Below are positions 45,003 to 54,033 of a DNA stretch of 64,000 bases, one piece after another (positions within the stretch are counted from its first letter, which is position 1; each line of letters opens with the position of its first letter). The notes beneath the pieces are model-generated. The model was not told where the DNA came from. It worked only from the letters and a program-made list of their open reading frames with translations, and made no database searches. A program made the position numbers and the translations under genes. The stretch comes from Picocystis sp. L7 (Eukaryota > Chlorophyta > Picocystophyceae > Picocystales > Picocystaceae): positions 186,001-250,000 of the forward strand of contig QXJR01000003.1 of the NCBI GenBank assembly GCA_020975725.1, given 5' to 3'.

Positions 45003-46334
45003 TTACCGCCCCTCCCCAAACCCACTACCACTTTCTGCCGAATCCTCGTCCTCTTCGTCAAAATTGAGCATGCACAAGGACTCGCTGCAGTCTCCCTTCA
45101 TATCCTCCTCAGGAAAGGTTGCGCTTGAGGAATCCGCTGCACCTCCGTTTGAACCAGGAGATTCCTCTGTGGACAGGTGTTGTCCTGCATCCGTCTCACA
45201 AGAGGTGCATGTCTTTTTATCTGGACCACCTGATGGCTCTGTCACCGTCTCACTGGCATCTTCGGCCCCTGCTTGGTGATCGTCGACATCGTCCGGATGT
45301 CGGCCCTTTCCCAGTTCCAGTACATCGGCATCGTCCTCTGGTACTCCTTTGGGCCGGTCCTGCTCCTCCCCCTGCTCCTGTATGCCTTGCGAAGTGTACA
45401 CTTCCTCCACCACCAGTGCATCTTCATCTCTTTCACGGGGATACTCTCGCCGTGGTTCGGCATGGAGGGCTCCTGTTCCTTCTACCCGGGCATCTTCGTG
45501 TGTTGGAGGATCCTTTCCCCATCCCTCTCGGAGGTCCGTCTTCCCTTTTCCTCGGTGCAAGTCCTTTCGTTCCAGGTTCTCTGATGGGATATCCATTCCC
45601 TCTTTTCTTGGTAGCGTGGTTTCTGTGCGCCACAAGGTCGATGGATGCCATCCATCGATGCCCACCAATCTTTTGGCCAGGATGTAAGCCACCACGGCCA
45701 TGAAGAGGGAGAATCCCAGGTAGAGGGACGCGCGCTCGGACACGTCGTTGCGATAGATGATCTTCATGAGTTTCCTGGACGTTTTCAACAGCGGATGTGT
45801 ATCTTTCACTTTTCGATTGGCGTGCTGCAGCTTCTCGTCCGACACCTGAAGTGCTTCGACGGCTGCGCTCCCACGTCCAAGCTCCTGTTGCATGAGCGCT
45901 CTTGTGGCCTGCAAAGTATCGGTGGTGCTTCGAGAGACGTCTTGGACTTCTTCCTTGGCACCTTCCAGCAGCGACGCTCGCACGTCTTGCTCGTCTTGGG
46001 CCGCTCGTTTACGCGCTTGGACCTGCGCTCGTTTCCATTCCCGTCGGAGCGCGTCGTGCGTCTTCTTCCTCGCTTCCAGTTCCTCCAGGAGTCGTCTTTC
46101 CTCTTCTGGCGTGTTTGCCATCTCCGCTGCTGCTTCGATCTCTTCCCATTTGGTCGGCATGGATCGCAGCATGTCGGCCACGTTGGCGAGCATCCTTCTC
46201 CTCCGCCAGTTCCCTTCGTCGCCGTCCCGACGCCTTTCCACGTCCTTCCACGACTTCAATTCTGCAGCTGCTGCGGCTTCCAGGGAAGACAGGGACCTCC
46301 TGGTCTCGTCCAACGCATCCATGGATCCTTCCAT
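45003..46334 (-). CDS. SEC20: Sec20/BNIP1-like SNARE with a long acidic lumenal tail
   Basis: 443 residues. The N-terminal 130 residues are helical. The Sec20 domain follows: TTDTLQATRALMQQELGRG at about 136-154, SDEKLQHANRKVKDTHPLLK, SRKLMKIIYRNDVSERASL, then one membrane helix (YLGFSLFMAVVAYILAKRL, about 203-221). This order matches the family's SNARE and tail-anchor region. After the membrane helix come about 220 very acidic, disordered residues with no HDEL at the end (the protein ends FGEGR). Sec20 is the Qb SNARE of Golgi-to-ER retrieval, acting with Ufe1/Use1/Sec22 and Dsl1. Human BNIP1 ends just after the helix, yeast Sec20 has a moderate lumenal domain; this tail is long. Start ATG 46334; the frame upstream is promoter. 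Confidence 0.8.
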   Translation of the reverse strand: MEGSMDALDETRRSLSSLEAAAAAELKSWKDVERRRDGDEGNWRRRRMLANVADMLRSMPTKWEEIEAAAEMANTPEEERRLLEELEARKKTHDALRREWKRAQVQARKRAAQDEQDVRASLLEGAKEEVQDVSRSTTDTLQATRALMQQELGRGSAAVEALQVSDEKLQHANRKVKDTHPLLKTSRKLMKIIYRNDVSERASLYLGFSLFMAVVAYILAKRLVGIDGWHPSTLWRTETTLPRKEGMDIPSENLERKDLHRGKGKTDLREGWGKDPPTHEDARVEGTGALHAEPRREYPRERDEDALVVEEVYTSQGIQEQGEEQDRPKGVPEDDADVLELGKGRHPDDVDDHQAGAEDASETVTEPSGGPDKKTCTSCETDAGQHLSTEESPGSNGGAADSSSATFPEEDMKGDCSESLCMLNFDEEDEDSAESGSGFGEGR

Positions 46335-47063
46335 TCGATGTCGAGCGCACGTGTGTGCGAACCAATCCCAATCGTTCGTCGCGAAAGATGGGAAAATGCC
46401 GACGAACGAATCCCCCAAAGGATGGCCAACCCCACGAAAGGGGAGTTTCTTCTCCGAAACGTAGCGGGTGTTGCCACGTGGATCGGGGGAACCGTACCCG
46501 ACCCCGGGACGTCCGAGGTGGGGGGCGCGGAGTGGCCCTAGGCGAATGGGCGAGGGATGGATGGACACAAGGGACACGAGAAAAACGTTTCAATGCACCG
46601 TCCTCGTGTCTCTAGAAAGGCGAAACATCGTTCGGAATAGGGCAGCGCAAAGGATGCCGCGCCCAACGAGGAAGGCGTGCCGTGAATCGGGACCCATGCA
46701 CGTGCTCGGACGGATGGACGGTGGGGATGCGAAAACGCTACCACACAAGCATGACCCCGATAACCGCATTTCCGTCTTGAACTTGGATGCAAACAACCAA
46801 GCAAGGAATCCTCACAAGTGCGTGGCGTACAATCTGTCAATAATAGGGGAGGATACGAACGGCCTGGATGGGTGGTGGCGTAATGGTCGTTGAGTGTCAG
46901 ACGCAATACGCAAAGGTGTTCGAGGAAACCAGAGGAATGGGCAGGACCACACGACGGCCCGTTGAAAATCCATCACAAATTGTGCAGCTGCAAGCTTGGA
47001 AACCATGGCAACCGAGGATATTCTCACACACCAAGGGCAGGAAAGATGCGAGCTGGAAGCCGG
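46335..47063. other. intergenic region between CK1 and Sec20
   Basis: About 730 bp: promoter of Sec20 and 3' flank of CK1, both minus strand. A GAACCGTACCCGACCCCGGG sequence lies near 46490. Short frames on both strands, none convincing. Confidence 0.45.
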
Positions 47064-48826
47064 TCAATGCCAAACCAGACCACTACCACCACCGGACTTG
47101 CCATATGCATCATCTGCTCCTGCCTTTCCCTTGCCGTGACCAGTGCCCGCATCCTTCGACGGCGTGTCTTTCCGACCGAAAAGGGGCAGGCGGCGACGAG
47201 GCGCTTCCTGGGCCTTTGGTTTGCTGCTCTCGAACAGGGCTGCAGAGGGACCAGCAGCATTGTTCTGGCCCGTCCGCGAATCTTTGAGGGTGCCCTGTCC
47301 CGTTGTGTGCATGCTCTGACCCGAAGGGCCCTCTTCCGCTGCATTTCCTTGCTCCCCTTCTGCCTCCTCCTGTATCAGAGTCCAGTCATACACGTAATCG
47401 TACACGAAGCCACATTTTTGGAAGACCTCCCGAAAGAGCTTCCTGAGGTGCCCGTAGTCGGGCCTTTCATCGAACCTAAGTGATCTGCAGTACTCAAAGT
47501 AGGTGACAAAAGCCTTGGGAAACCCCTTGCAAAGCACTTCCATGGGAGTGCACAGCTTCTTCTCGCATATCTTCTCGTACTTGTGCTTCTTTGTCGCCGC
47601 CTTGAGCCCTTGCCAAGGCAGGCTGCCTCGCAGGAAGTACATGAGTACGTAGCCGAGGGACTCCAAATCGTCCCTCCGTCCCTGCTCGATGCCTATGTGC
47701 GTGTTGAGGCTTGCGTAACGAGCGGTGCCTGTGAGGTTCTTGTTCTCTCGGTAGGGAATGTGCTGGTGGGTTTTATGATCGCGGTATTTCTTGGCCAGTC
47801 CGAAATCGATGATGTATACCTGATTGGCGCGTTTCCCCACGCCCATCAAGAAGTTGTCCGGCTTTATATCTCGATGAATGAAGCTTTTTGAGTGCACATA
47901 TTCTATCCTGCTAATCAGTTGATCCGCGAGCATGAGGACGGTCTTCAGGCTGAATTTCCTCTTGCAGAAATTGAAGAGATCCTCCAGGCTTGGACCCAGG
48001 AGGTCCATCACCATGACGTTGTAATCTCCCTCGCTTCCGTACCAAAGCACACATGGGATTCCCGCTGTGTTTCGGATGCACACGTGCCGCGAATGGACGC
48101 GTTCGCGGTCAGCGTTCCGTCTCAATTTTTGCTACGGCCTTGCTCCCGTCGCCAGGGTTCCAGCCTCTTTTCTTTATTCGCGCACGTGAGGTATCCGCGC
48201 ATCGCTTTCGTTCCGGACGTACTTCCGCCTTCCAGGATCTTGTAGATCTTCGCCTCGTACAGAAGCTGCGGATGCTTCGTGCGCGCGGATTCCTGTTCGT
48301 GGGCGTCGTCGTTCCTTTCGTCAGGGTGGGTTCGACCTCTTCAACTTCGTCTTTTCCTCGTCCTTCGCACGTAGGCACATCCGTCTCTTGGTGTTTCGAC
48401 CTGCATTTCCACCTCTTCGCGTCCTCTGTACCGCGTTTTCTTCGTCGCGTGCTTCGCATCGCGTTCGAACGCACCAGTTTGATGCCCACATCTTCCTTGG
48501 TGGCCACGTTCGTGCCTGCAGGTCGCGTCGCGTCACGTCCAACTGCGTCAGACCGCCTCCATCCTCCCTTGGATCCGTTCCTGACGCCTTTCGCGGCCTC
48601 CAGCACGTGTTCCATGGACTTTCATCCATCCTTTCTGTTCCATTCGTCCACATCCCTTTTTTTCTTCGCCTTCCCTTCGTGTCTTCGTTTCGTCTTTCGC
48701 GAGTCCGTGCTGGACCGCCTCTCCCGTCCCATTCGTCGTCTTTTACGCACCCAGGTAGAAGTCCCCGAAGGAACCCTTCCCGATCTTCTTTCCCAGGCGA
48801 TACTTGTCGCCTACGCGAAGCTCCAT
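47064..48826 (-). CDS. CK1: casein kinase 1, four exons
   Basis: Exons on the minus strand: 48826-48751 ([20 protein letters not shown] and on to DFYL), 48515-48475 ([14 protein letters not shown]), 48292-48223 ([23 protein letters not shown]) and 48064-47064. Together they give 395 residues in phase. Joining restores the glycine loop [11 protein letters not shown], the ATP-binding lysine in VGIKL and the [13 protein letters not shown] junction. The kinase core then has [23 protein letters not shown], the CK1 variant SIN-like [22 protein letters not shown] and LPWQGLKA. The C-terminal tail (about 100 residues) is polar and basic. CK1 phosphorylates acidic or primed serine/threonine sites in circadian, vesicle and DNA-repair pathways. 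The last exon alone lacks the ATP lobe, so splicing is essential. Confidence 0.93.
48065..48222 (-). other. CK1 intron 3 (158 bp)
   Basis: Donor GTACGTCCG, branch candidate GCTGAC with its A at 48109, acceptor ACACAG, phase 1. It rebuilds EGGTGIPCV across the junction. Confidence 0.85.
48293..48474 (-). other. CK1 intron 2 (182 bp)
   Basis: Donor GTGCGTTCG, branch candidate CCTGAC with its A at 48321, acceptor AACAG, phase 0. It follows the 41-nt exon 2. Confidence 0.85.
48516..48750 (-). other. CK1 intron 1 (235 bp)
   Basis: Donor GTGCGTAAAAG, branch candidate CTGAC with its A at 48548, acceptor CTGCAG, phase 1. It joins DFYL-G to GTNVATK. Confidence 0.85.
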
Positions 48827-49273
48827 CGCGTGTTCCTGGACCGATGCGCTTCAATGGCTCGGATCCATCCCTTCCCCTGCTTCCCCCCTGCGAAGTTAAG
48901 TCGAAGTTAAGCGAGGTCGGGGCTTCCCTGTCCACCGGTGCTGGACGAAACACGATCGCGTGTTCACCAAAAAGTTCAGGGAAGGAGGGGAGAAAAGACC
49001 GTGAATGGATCGTCCAAGGATCGCAAAAACAGCGGTCTTCCAAGAATCGATGGAGATCTCGATACGTGGTCGAGACCTTCCCCTCGAGATCTCGATCGGA
49101 GGTGCGGGGGGAATCCATCGAGATCTACCCCCACGAGATCTCGATCGCGTATCGAGACGAGGGGGGGAGATCTCGATGGGAAGGGAGCAGGCGGGACGAG
49201 GCGGCGTGAGGCGGCGCACACCAAGGGAGGATTGGCGAGGCGCGAGCACGTGCACGTGCGCGTCGGGATCGCG
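48827..49273. promoter_or_regulatory. divergent CK1/pescadillo promoter with GTTAAGTCGAAG and repeated GAGATCTCGAT
   Basis: At about 48893-48913 the sequence AAGTTAAGTCGAAGTTAAGC carries the 12-mer GTTAAGTCGAAG also found upstream of both membrane-protein paralogs. Nearer to pescadillo, GAGATCTCGAT occurs at 49053-49063, 49086-49096, 49135-49145 and 49167-49177, with a half copy (CGAGATCTACC) near 49118. Confidence 0.6.
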
Positions 49274-50953
49274 ATGGGAGCCAAGGACAAGCGTGGGAAG
49301 AAGGGAAATGCAGCCGTGTACACCACCCGGAACCAAGCGGTGCGGATGCTGCAGGTGAGGCTGCCGGAATTCCGTCGGCTGTGCATCCTCAAAGGGATCC
49401 ACCCAAGAGAACCGAAGAAGAAGAAACACGGACAAAACAAGACCTATTACCACGTCAAAGACATCAAGTGGCTGCTTCACGAACCCCTCCTGGCCAAATT
49501 CAGGGACATCAAAGCTTACGACAAAAAAATCGTCAAAGCCAAGGCCAAGAAGACCTACGAACTCGCCAAGAAACTGCTCGACAGAAGACCAGGATACACC
49601 TTGGACCACATCGTCAAAGAGAGGTATCCGGCCTTCATCGACGCACTGCGCGATCTGGACGATCCACTCACCATGGTCAACCTCTTCGCCGTGCTGCCTG
49701 GAGAGACCAAACACGGGATCGACAGCAAAGTCGTGCAGAAATCCAAGCAGCTCGCGCTCGAATTCCAAGCATATGTCGTCCGATCCCATGCACTGCGAAA
49801 AGTGTTTGCTTCCGTCAAAGGGTTGTACTATCAAGCAGAGGTGATGGGACAAACGGTCACGTGGCTCATTCCTCACGAAAGGAGTCAGACCATGCCGGAC
49901 GACGTTGATTACAAGGTGATGTTGACCTTCTTGGAGTTCTACCAGACCATGCTGGAATTCATCAACTTCAAGCTGTACCATGACCTTGGCTTGAAGTATC
50001 CGCCGCTGGGAGAAGGAAAGATCCAGAACCTTGCAAACGCCTTGCCTGAAATCATGGATGCTATGAGCGGAGCTCGGACGCTTGCCTACCCCAACGAGAA
50101 GCCTGATGGACGGGATGGCGAGGGTGCGAGCACAGCGCAGGCGAATGATCCAGAGCAGGAAGGGAACGAACTCGACGGCGATGCGAAAGAATGCGCCAAT
50201 GTGTTTAAGGGGCTTGTGTTCTTCGTGGGGCGAGAGAATCCGCTGGAAGCACTCGTGTTTTTGGTTAAAGCGTTCGGGGGGGCGGTGGGATGGGACGGCG
50301 AGGGGTCTCCCTTCACGGTGGATTGTCCGGACATTACGCACCAAGTGGTTGATCGCCCCAAGGTTGTGGATCCCATTGCAAGCAGGGAATACATTCAGCC
50401 TCAGTGGGTTCTTGACTGTGTCAATAACAGGTTTCTCATCCCCACCACGGATTACGAGCCCGGAAAGAAGCCTCCTCCACACCTGTCGCCATTTGTGGAC
50501 AACGAAGCTGAGGGGTACACTCCGGAATACGCAGAGATGTTGAAACAGCTGAAAGCTGCAACTACGCCTTCTGAACACAGGGCAGAAGAGATTCCAGAGG
50601 AGGGAACCATGCCCGAGCTCGGACCAAGGCCGGCTGCATCCAAGGCCGAATTGGAGGAGGAATACCTCAGGGAAGTGGAGTTGGAAGCTGCTGGGGTCAC
50701 ACATTCGGACGTTCTAAAGAGAGGAGGAATCGAAAAAGCTCTTGAAGCGGTGCAGCAGAAAAAGCTTCAAAAGATGCCCCAGAACAAGAGAAAAGCTGCT
50801 GCTGCAGAGGACAAGCCTGTCGACCTGACAGAGATCATGATGTCACGCAAGTCGCAACGTTTGTATGGCGCCATTCAGAAAGGAAAGCGGGCAAAGGAAG
50901 CCAAGGTGGAAGGTCTGAAGCAGAAGCGGGAGAAGCTGAGGGGCCAAAAATAG
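49274..50953 (+). CDS. PES1: pescadillo homologue, ribosome biogenesis factor
   Basis: 559 residues. The N-terminal pescadillo domain is typical: NAAVYTTRNQAVRMLQ, LPEFRRLCILKGIHPREPKK, HGQNKTYYHVKDIKWLLHEP, and on to GLYYQAEVMGQTVTWLIPHE and LEFINFKLYHDLGLKYPP. A BRCT domain lies at about 310-420 (LKGLVFF-like FKGLVFFVGREN; YIQPQWVLDCVNNR). An acidic region and a basic, lysine-rich coiled C-terminus follow (QKKLQKMPQNKRKAA; MMSRKSQRLYGAIQKGKRAK). With BOP1 and WDR12 it forms the PeBoW complex needed for 27S/32S pre-rRNA processing and 60S assembly in the nucleolus. Start ATG 49274 (MGAKDKRGKKG). Confidence 0.96.
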   Translation: MGAKDKRGKKGNAAVYTTRNQAVRMLQVRLPEFRRLCILKGIHPREPKKKKHGQNKTYYHVKDIKWLLHEPLLAKFRDIKAYDKKIVKAKAKKTYELAKKLLDRRPGYTLDHIVKERYPAFIDALRDLDDPLTMVNLFAVLPGETKHGIDSKVVQKSKQLALEFQAYVVRSHALRKVFASVKGLYYQAEVMGQTVTWLIPHERSQTMPDDVDYKVMLTFLEFYQTMLEFINFKLYHDLGLKYPPLGEGKIQNLANALPEIMDAMSGARTLAYPNEKPDGRDGEGASTAQANDPEQEGNELDGDAKECANVFKGLVFFVGRENPLEALVFLVKAFGGAVGWDGEGSPFTVDCPDITHQVVDRPKVVDPIASREYIQPQWVLDCVNNRFLIPTTDYEPGKKPPPHLSPFVDNEAEGYTPEYAEMLKQLKAATTPSEHRAEEIPEEGTMPELGPRPAASKAELEEEYLREVELEAAGVTHSDVLKRGGIEKALEAVQQKKLQKMPQNKRKAAAAEDKPVDLTEIMMSRKSQRLYGAIQKGKRAKEAKVEGLKQKREKLRGQK

Positions 50954-51034
50954 TGGTGTGCCTATCGATTAGAAGGAAATAAGGTCTCGTGCGGTGGCAA
51001 CCATGGCAGGAGGGTGCATGCGATCCCATACCTG

Positions 51035-52246
51035 TTATGCAGCCGGGGTGCCAGCGGCAGATGCTGCGGAGCTTTCGGCAGCAGAAAAGCTTCGTACCTT
51101 TTCCCCTTTGATCATTCCATACGTCATCAGACCATTTGCAAAGGCCCGATGCATCCGTTCAAGCGTGACAATTTCTCTCACTGTTTTGTACCAGATGTAA
51201 GGACCTTTCGAAACCACGACCCAGGGATCCCACACGCCCACCCAGATGGAGTGCCTCCAACTGGGCAGTGTCTCATCCACCCAATCTTCCGTGACCACTT
51301 CATCCACTTGCCCAGTGCCTTGAAGCAGCCTACCGTACTCCTGGTAGGAGATGAAGTACGGATGCGCCCATTCCTTGTACAGGAATTCGAGACGTTCCAG
51401 CTCCTCCTTGGTATACTCAGGAGGCGTCTCCCTCTGACACCATGTGGCGATGGCAATCTTACCATTTGGTTTGAGCACCCGCGTCATGGATTCTACGTAT
51501 TTTCTCTTGTCTGGCATGTGTTCCCCCGATTCACACGCCCACACCAAGTCGAAGGTATCAGGTTCGAATTCCATGTTGAGCGCATCCATCACTCTGAACT
51601 GCACGTTCTTCAATCCTGCTTGTTCCGCCAATTCAGTGGCACGCCTCACTTGGCTGCTGGAAAGGGTGATGCCCAGGACCTCCGCTTCCGGAAAGAGCTT
51701 CGCCAGGTGTCGGGTGGTACCTCCGATGCCGCATCCCACATCCAATATTTTCTGCGGTCCATCTGCACCGGACCAACGGAGCATTTCGTCCACGAAGTCC
51801 AGCTTGGCTTTCTTGAAGTCTTTGACGTGGCATCCAAACAAGGTCCCAGCGCCTCTCTCCCTCTCTTCACGAGAGTAGTGTCCGAGATGGATGTGTTCTC
51901 CCCAGTAATACTCGAGCACTCCTTCGTCGGTCCAGGCGTTGTACTCGTCTCCCACGGTGTTGGCACCGTCCTTGTACTCGCGGCTCGGCGTGTCCAGCAC
52001 ACGCTTGGCCAGTGCTGCGGCGGCCACGGCGGCAGCGGCCAGTCCCATGGCGACGGCTGGCACCTCCACCTTGGCCAGTGGAGGTCGGTGCACCACTTCC
52101 ACGCTTCGGTGCAGGGTTTCTCGACCCTCCACGCGCCTTGCAAGCATCGACGGTCCCATCGAAGTCCCTCGTGCGGTGCGCATCGTCGCGATTTCGACGT
52201 GCGAATTCCATCGTCGACGCGGAACCGTGCAGGCCAGGCACGCCAT
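51035..52246 (-). CDS. prenylquinone/tocopherol C-methyltransferase of the cyanobacterial sll0418 / gamma-TMT family
   Basis: 403 residues. A transit peptide (MACLACTVPRRRWNSHVEIA onward) and a hydrophobic stretch (VAMGLAAAAVAAAALAKRVL, about 67-86) precede the enzyme. EYNAWTDEGVLEYYWGEHIH and LGHYSREE closely resemble the Synechocystis MPBQ methyltransferase sll0418. The SAM site is ILDVGCGIGGTTRHLA (about 163-178), with LGITLSSSQVRRATELA, DLVWACESGEHMPDK and IAIATWCQRE after it. Plants keep relatives as gamma-tocopherol methyltransferase (VTE4). Substrate, methyl-phytyl-benzoquinone or gamma-tocopherol, cannot be told from sequence; the EYYWG-HIHLGHY block favours the sll0418 type. Divergent from VTE3. 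Confidence 0.85.
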   Translation of the reverse strand: MACLACTVPRRRWNSHVEIATMRTARGTSMGPSMLARRVEGRETLHRSVEVVHRPPLAKVEVPAVAMGLAAAAVAAAALAKRVLDTPSREYKDGANTVGDEYNAWTDEGVLEYYWGEHIHLGHYSREERERGAGTLFGCHVKDFKKAKLDFVDEMLRWSGADGPQKILDVGCGIGGTTRHLAKLFPEAEVLGITLSSSQVRRATELAEQAGLKNVQFRVMDALNMEFEPDTFDLVWACESGEHMPDKRKYVESMTRVLKPNGKIAIATWCQRETPPEYTKEELERLEFLYKEWAHPYFISYQEYGRLLQGTGQVDEVVTEDWVDETLPSWRHSIWVGVWDPWVVVSKGPYIWYKTVREIVTLERMHRAFANGLMTYGMIKGEKVRSFSAAESSAASAAGTPAA

Positions 52247-52926
52247 CCTCGAACGCACGTGCCCCCTCGGGCGAAGAAACGAGGGGGGCCTCTATGACAG
52301 GGAGGGGATCGGGAACGTGGCGCGCCGAGGGACTCGTCGGGGGCACCGGTTTCTCGATCGGGCGTGCGTTTCGATCGAGGGATGGAGGACTCGCGTGCGT
52401 CCCTGGATGGGTGGGGGATGGAATGTGGAGTGGCTTCGACGACACGAACGAGAAGGTCGGGAAGCACCGCATCGAAGCACGAGATAAAACGCAGGGAATC
52501 TTCGGCACGGAACGTGGATGCGAAAGAGGAACACGTGTGTAGGAAGGAAGGAAGGCGTGGCGAACGCGTCCCGCCGGGGTGCGTCCTTGGCTCCGACGGT
52601 CCGTGCGCGTGGGACAACGTCGTTCTGCTCTTCGATCCGGATGGCTACCGTTTCCTCGTATCTTCCTTTCCATCGAACTGGACGGCCTCCTGCATGGACG
52701 TGGCGTCGTCCTTCGTCCACTTGCCACGCCTTCCTTCGCTGCCTGAACCTTCGACGGCCCAGCGCACTCGGCTGTCCTCCTTCCCTTCGGATGGGTCTCC
52801 TTTCTCCCACCCGAAGATCCGACGTCAGACCCGACGAGAACCGGGTTCGATCCGAAGGTCGGTTCCAATCGAACCCGAACCCGAACCCGAACCGAAGGCA
52901 GTGGACACTACGAACGTCGACGAGGA
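52247..52926. promoter_or_regulatory. shared promoter of two prenylquinone methyltransferase genes, with GAACCC repeats
   Basis: 680 bp. Just before VTE3, at 52871-52894, GAACCC is repeated in tandem (three perfect copies and a partial one), preceded by GGGTTCGATCC at about 52833. The position (about 30-50 bp from the ATG) suggests a core-promoter element. No gene seen inside. Confidence 0.5.
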
Positions 52927-53922
52927 ATGATGGCGACGATGCGCTTGGACGCGACGGGCCGTGCGTCCTTTCCTACGCGTCGCACGCCGGTTCGTAGCCG
53001 CGTGCGACGCAGGAGGGAGGTCTTGACATGCTCTGCATCCGCCTCTGCGTCCTCGGAGCGTCCGATGCACCAGCAGCGCCTGATCCAACACAAGGAGGAG
53101 GCGTACTGGTTCTATCGCTTCCTTTCCATCGTGTACGATCACATCGTGAATCCTGGACATTGGACCGAAGACATGCGAAAGGAAGCACTGGAACCGGCGC
53201 AGCTGGACCGCAGGGACTTGAAGGTGTACGACGTGGGCGGTGGGACGGGATTCTGCACGCTGGGCATCGTGGAACACGTGGACGGCAAGCACGTGACGTT
53301 GCTGGACCAATCGCCACACCAGCTTGCCAAAGCAAAGGCGAAGCCGGCGCTACAGGATGTCACCATCCTTGAAGGGGACGCCGAAGACCTCCCTTTCGAG
53401 AACGACTCGACCGATCGTTACGTCTCAGCAGGAAGCATTGAATACTGGCCTGAACCACAACGTGGGATCTGCGAAGCCTACCGCGTCCTCAAACCAGGTG
53501 GTGTCGCGTGCATGATTGGTCCTGTACATCCCACCCATCCTGTGTCCAGATTCTTCGCCGACGCGTGGATGCTCTTCCCATCTGAAGAAGAGTACATGGA
53601 ATGGTTCACCAAGGCAGGCTTTGTAAACGTCCAGATCAAACGCATCGGTCCCAAGTGGTACAGAGGAGTGAGGAGACATGGTCTCATCATGGGATGCTCC
53701 GTCACTGGAGTGAAACCCACTGCTGGACCCTCTCCCCTTGATCTAGGACCCAAGATGGAGTCCAGACAAGCCGAGTTCAACCCCATGGTGTTCCTTCCGC
53801 GTCTGGTGCTTGGCACAGCCGCTGGATTCTACTACTTTGTCCTGCCAATCTACATGTTCCTGAAAAACATCCTCATTGGCGGGTTGGAAAAGATTTACCC
53901 CAAAGCGGCTTCCTGGATGTGA
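52927..53922 (+). CDS. VTE3: MPBQ/MSBQ methyltransferase, plant type, chloroplast
   Basis: 331 residues. A basic transit peptide (MMATMRLDATGRASFPTRR onward) leads to a body very close to Arabidopsis VTE3/APG1: RLIQHKEEAYWFYRFLSIVY, DHIVNPGHWTEDMRKEALEP, SAM motif VYDVGGGTGFCTLG (about 98-111), LDQSPHQLAKAK, GDAEDLPF, RYVSAGSIEYWPEPQRGI, GPKWYRGVRRHGLIMGCSVT. A C-terminal hydrophobic anchor (LGTAAGFYYFVLPIYMF) fits the inner-envelope location of the plant enzyme. It methylates 2-methyl-6-phytyl- and 2-methyl-6-solanesyl-benzoquinol, feeding tocopherol and plastoquinone. Confidence 0.95.
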   Translation: MMATMRLDATGRASFPTRRTPVRSRVRRRREVLTCSASASASSERPMHQQRLIQHKEEAYWFYRFLSIVYDHIVNPGHWTEDMRKEALEPAQLDRRDLKVYDVGGGTGFCTLGIVEHVDGKHVTLLDQSPHQLAKAKAKPALQDVTILEGDAEDLPFENDSTDRYVSAGSIEYWPEPQRGICEAYRVLKPGGVACMIGPVHPTHPVSRFFADAWMLFPSEEEYMEWFTKAGFVNVQIKRIGPKWYRGVRRHGLIMGCSVTGVKPTAGPSPLDLGPKMESRQAEFNPMVFLPRLVLGTAAGFYYFVLPIYMFLKNILIGGLEKIYPKAASWM

Positions 53923-54033
53923 TGTGTGGAAATGCCCCGGGAAGGAAGCAACAGGTAACGGGCTGGGGGCGTGGTTCGACAAGGCACACGAGGAAAATGG
54001 ACGTTTGTTCTGAAAAAAATGATATTCGTAATC

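Noticed and set aside
51035-52246. Firm naming as gamma-tocopherol methyltransferase VTE4
   Set aside because: The EYYWG-HIHLGHY block is closer to the sll0418 type, and sequence alone does not fix the substrate, so no symbol was given.
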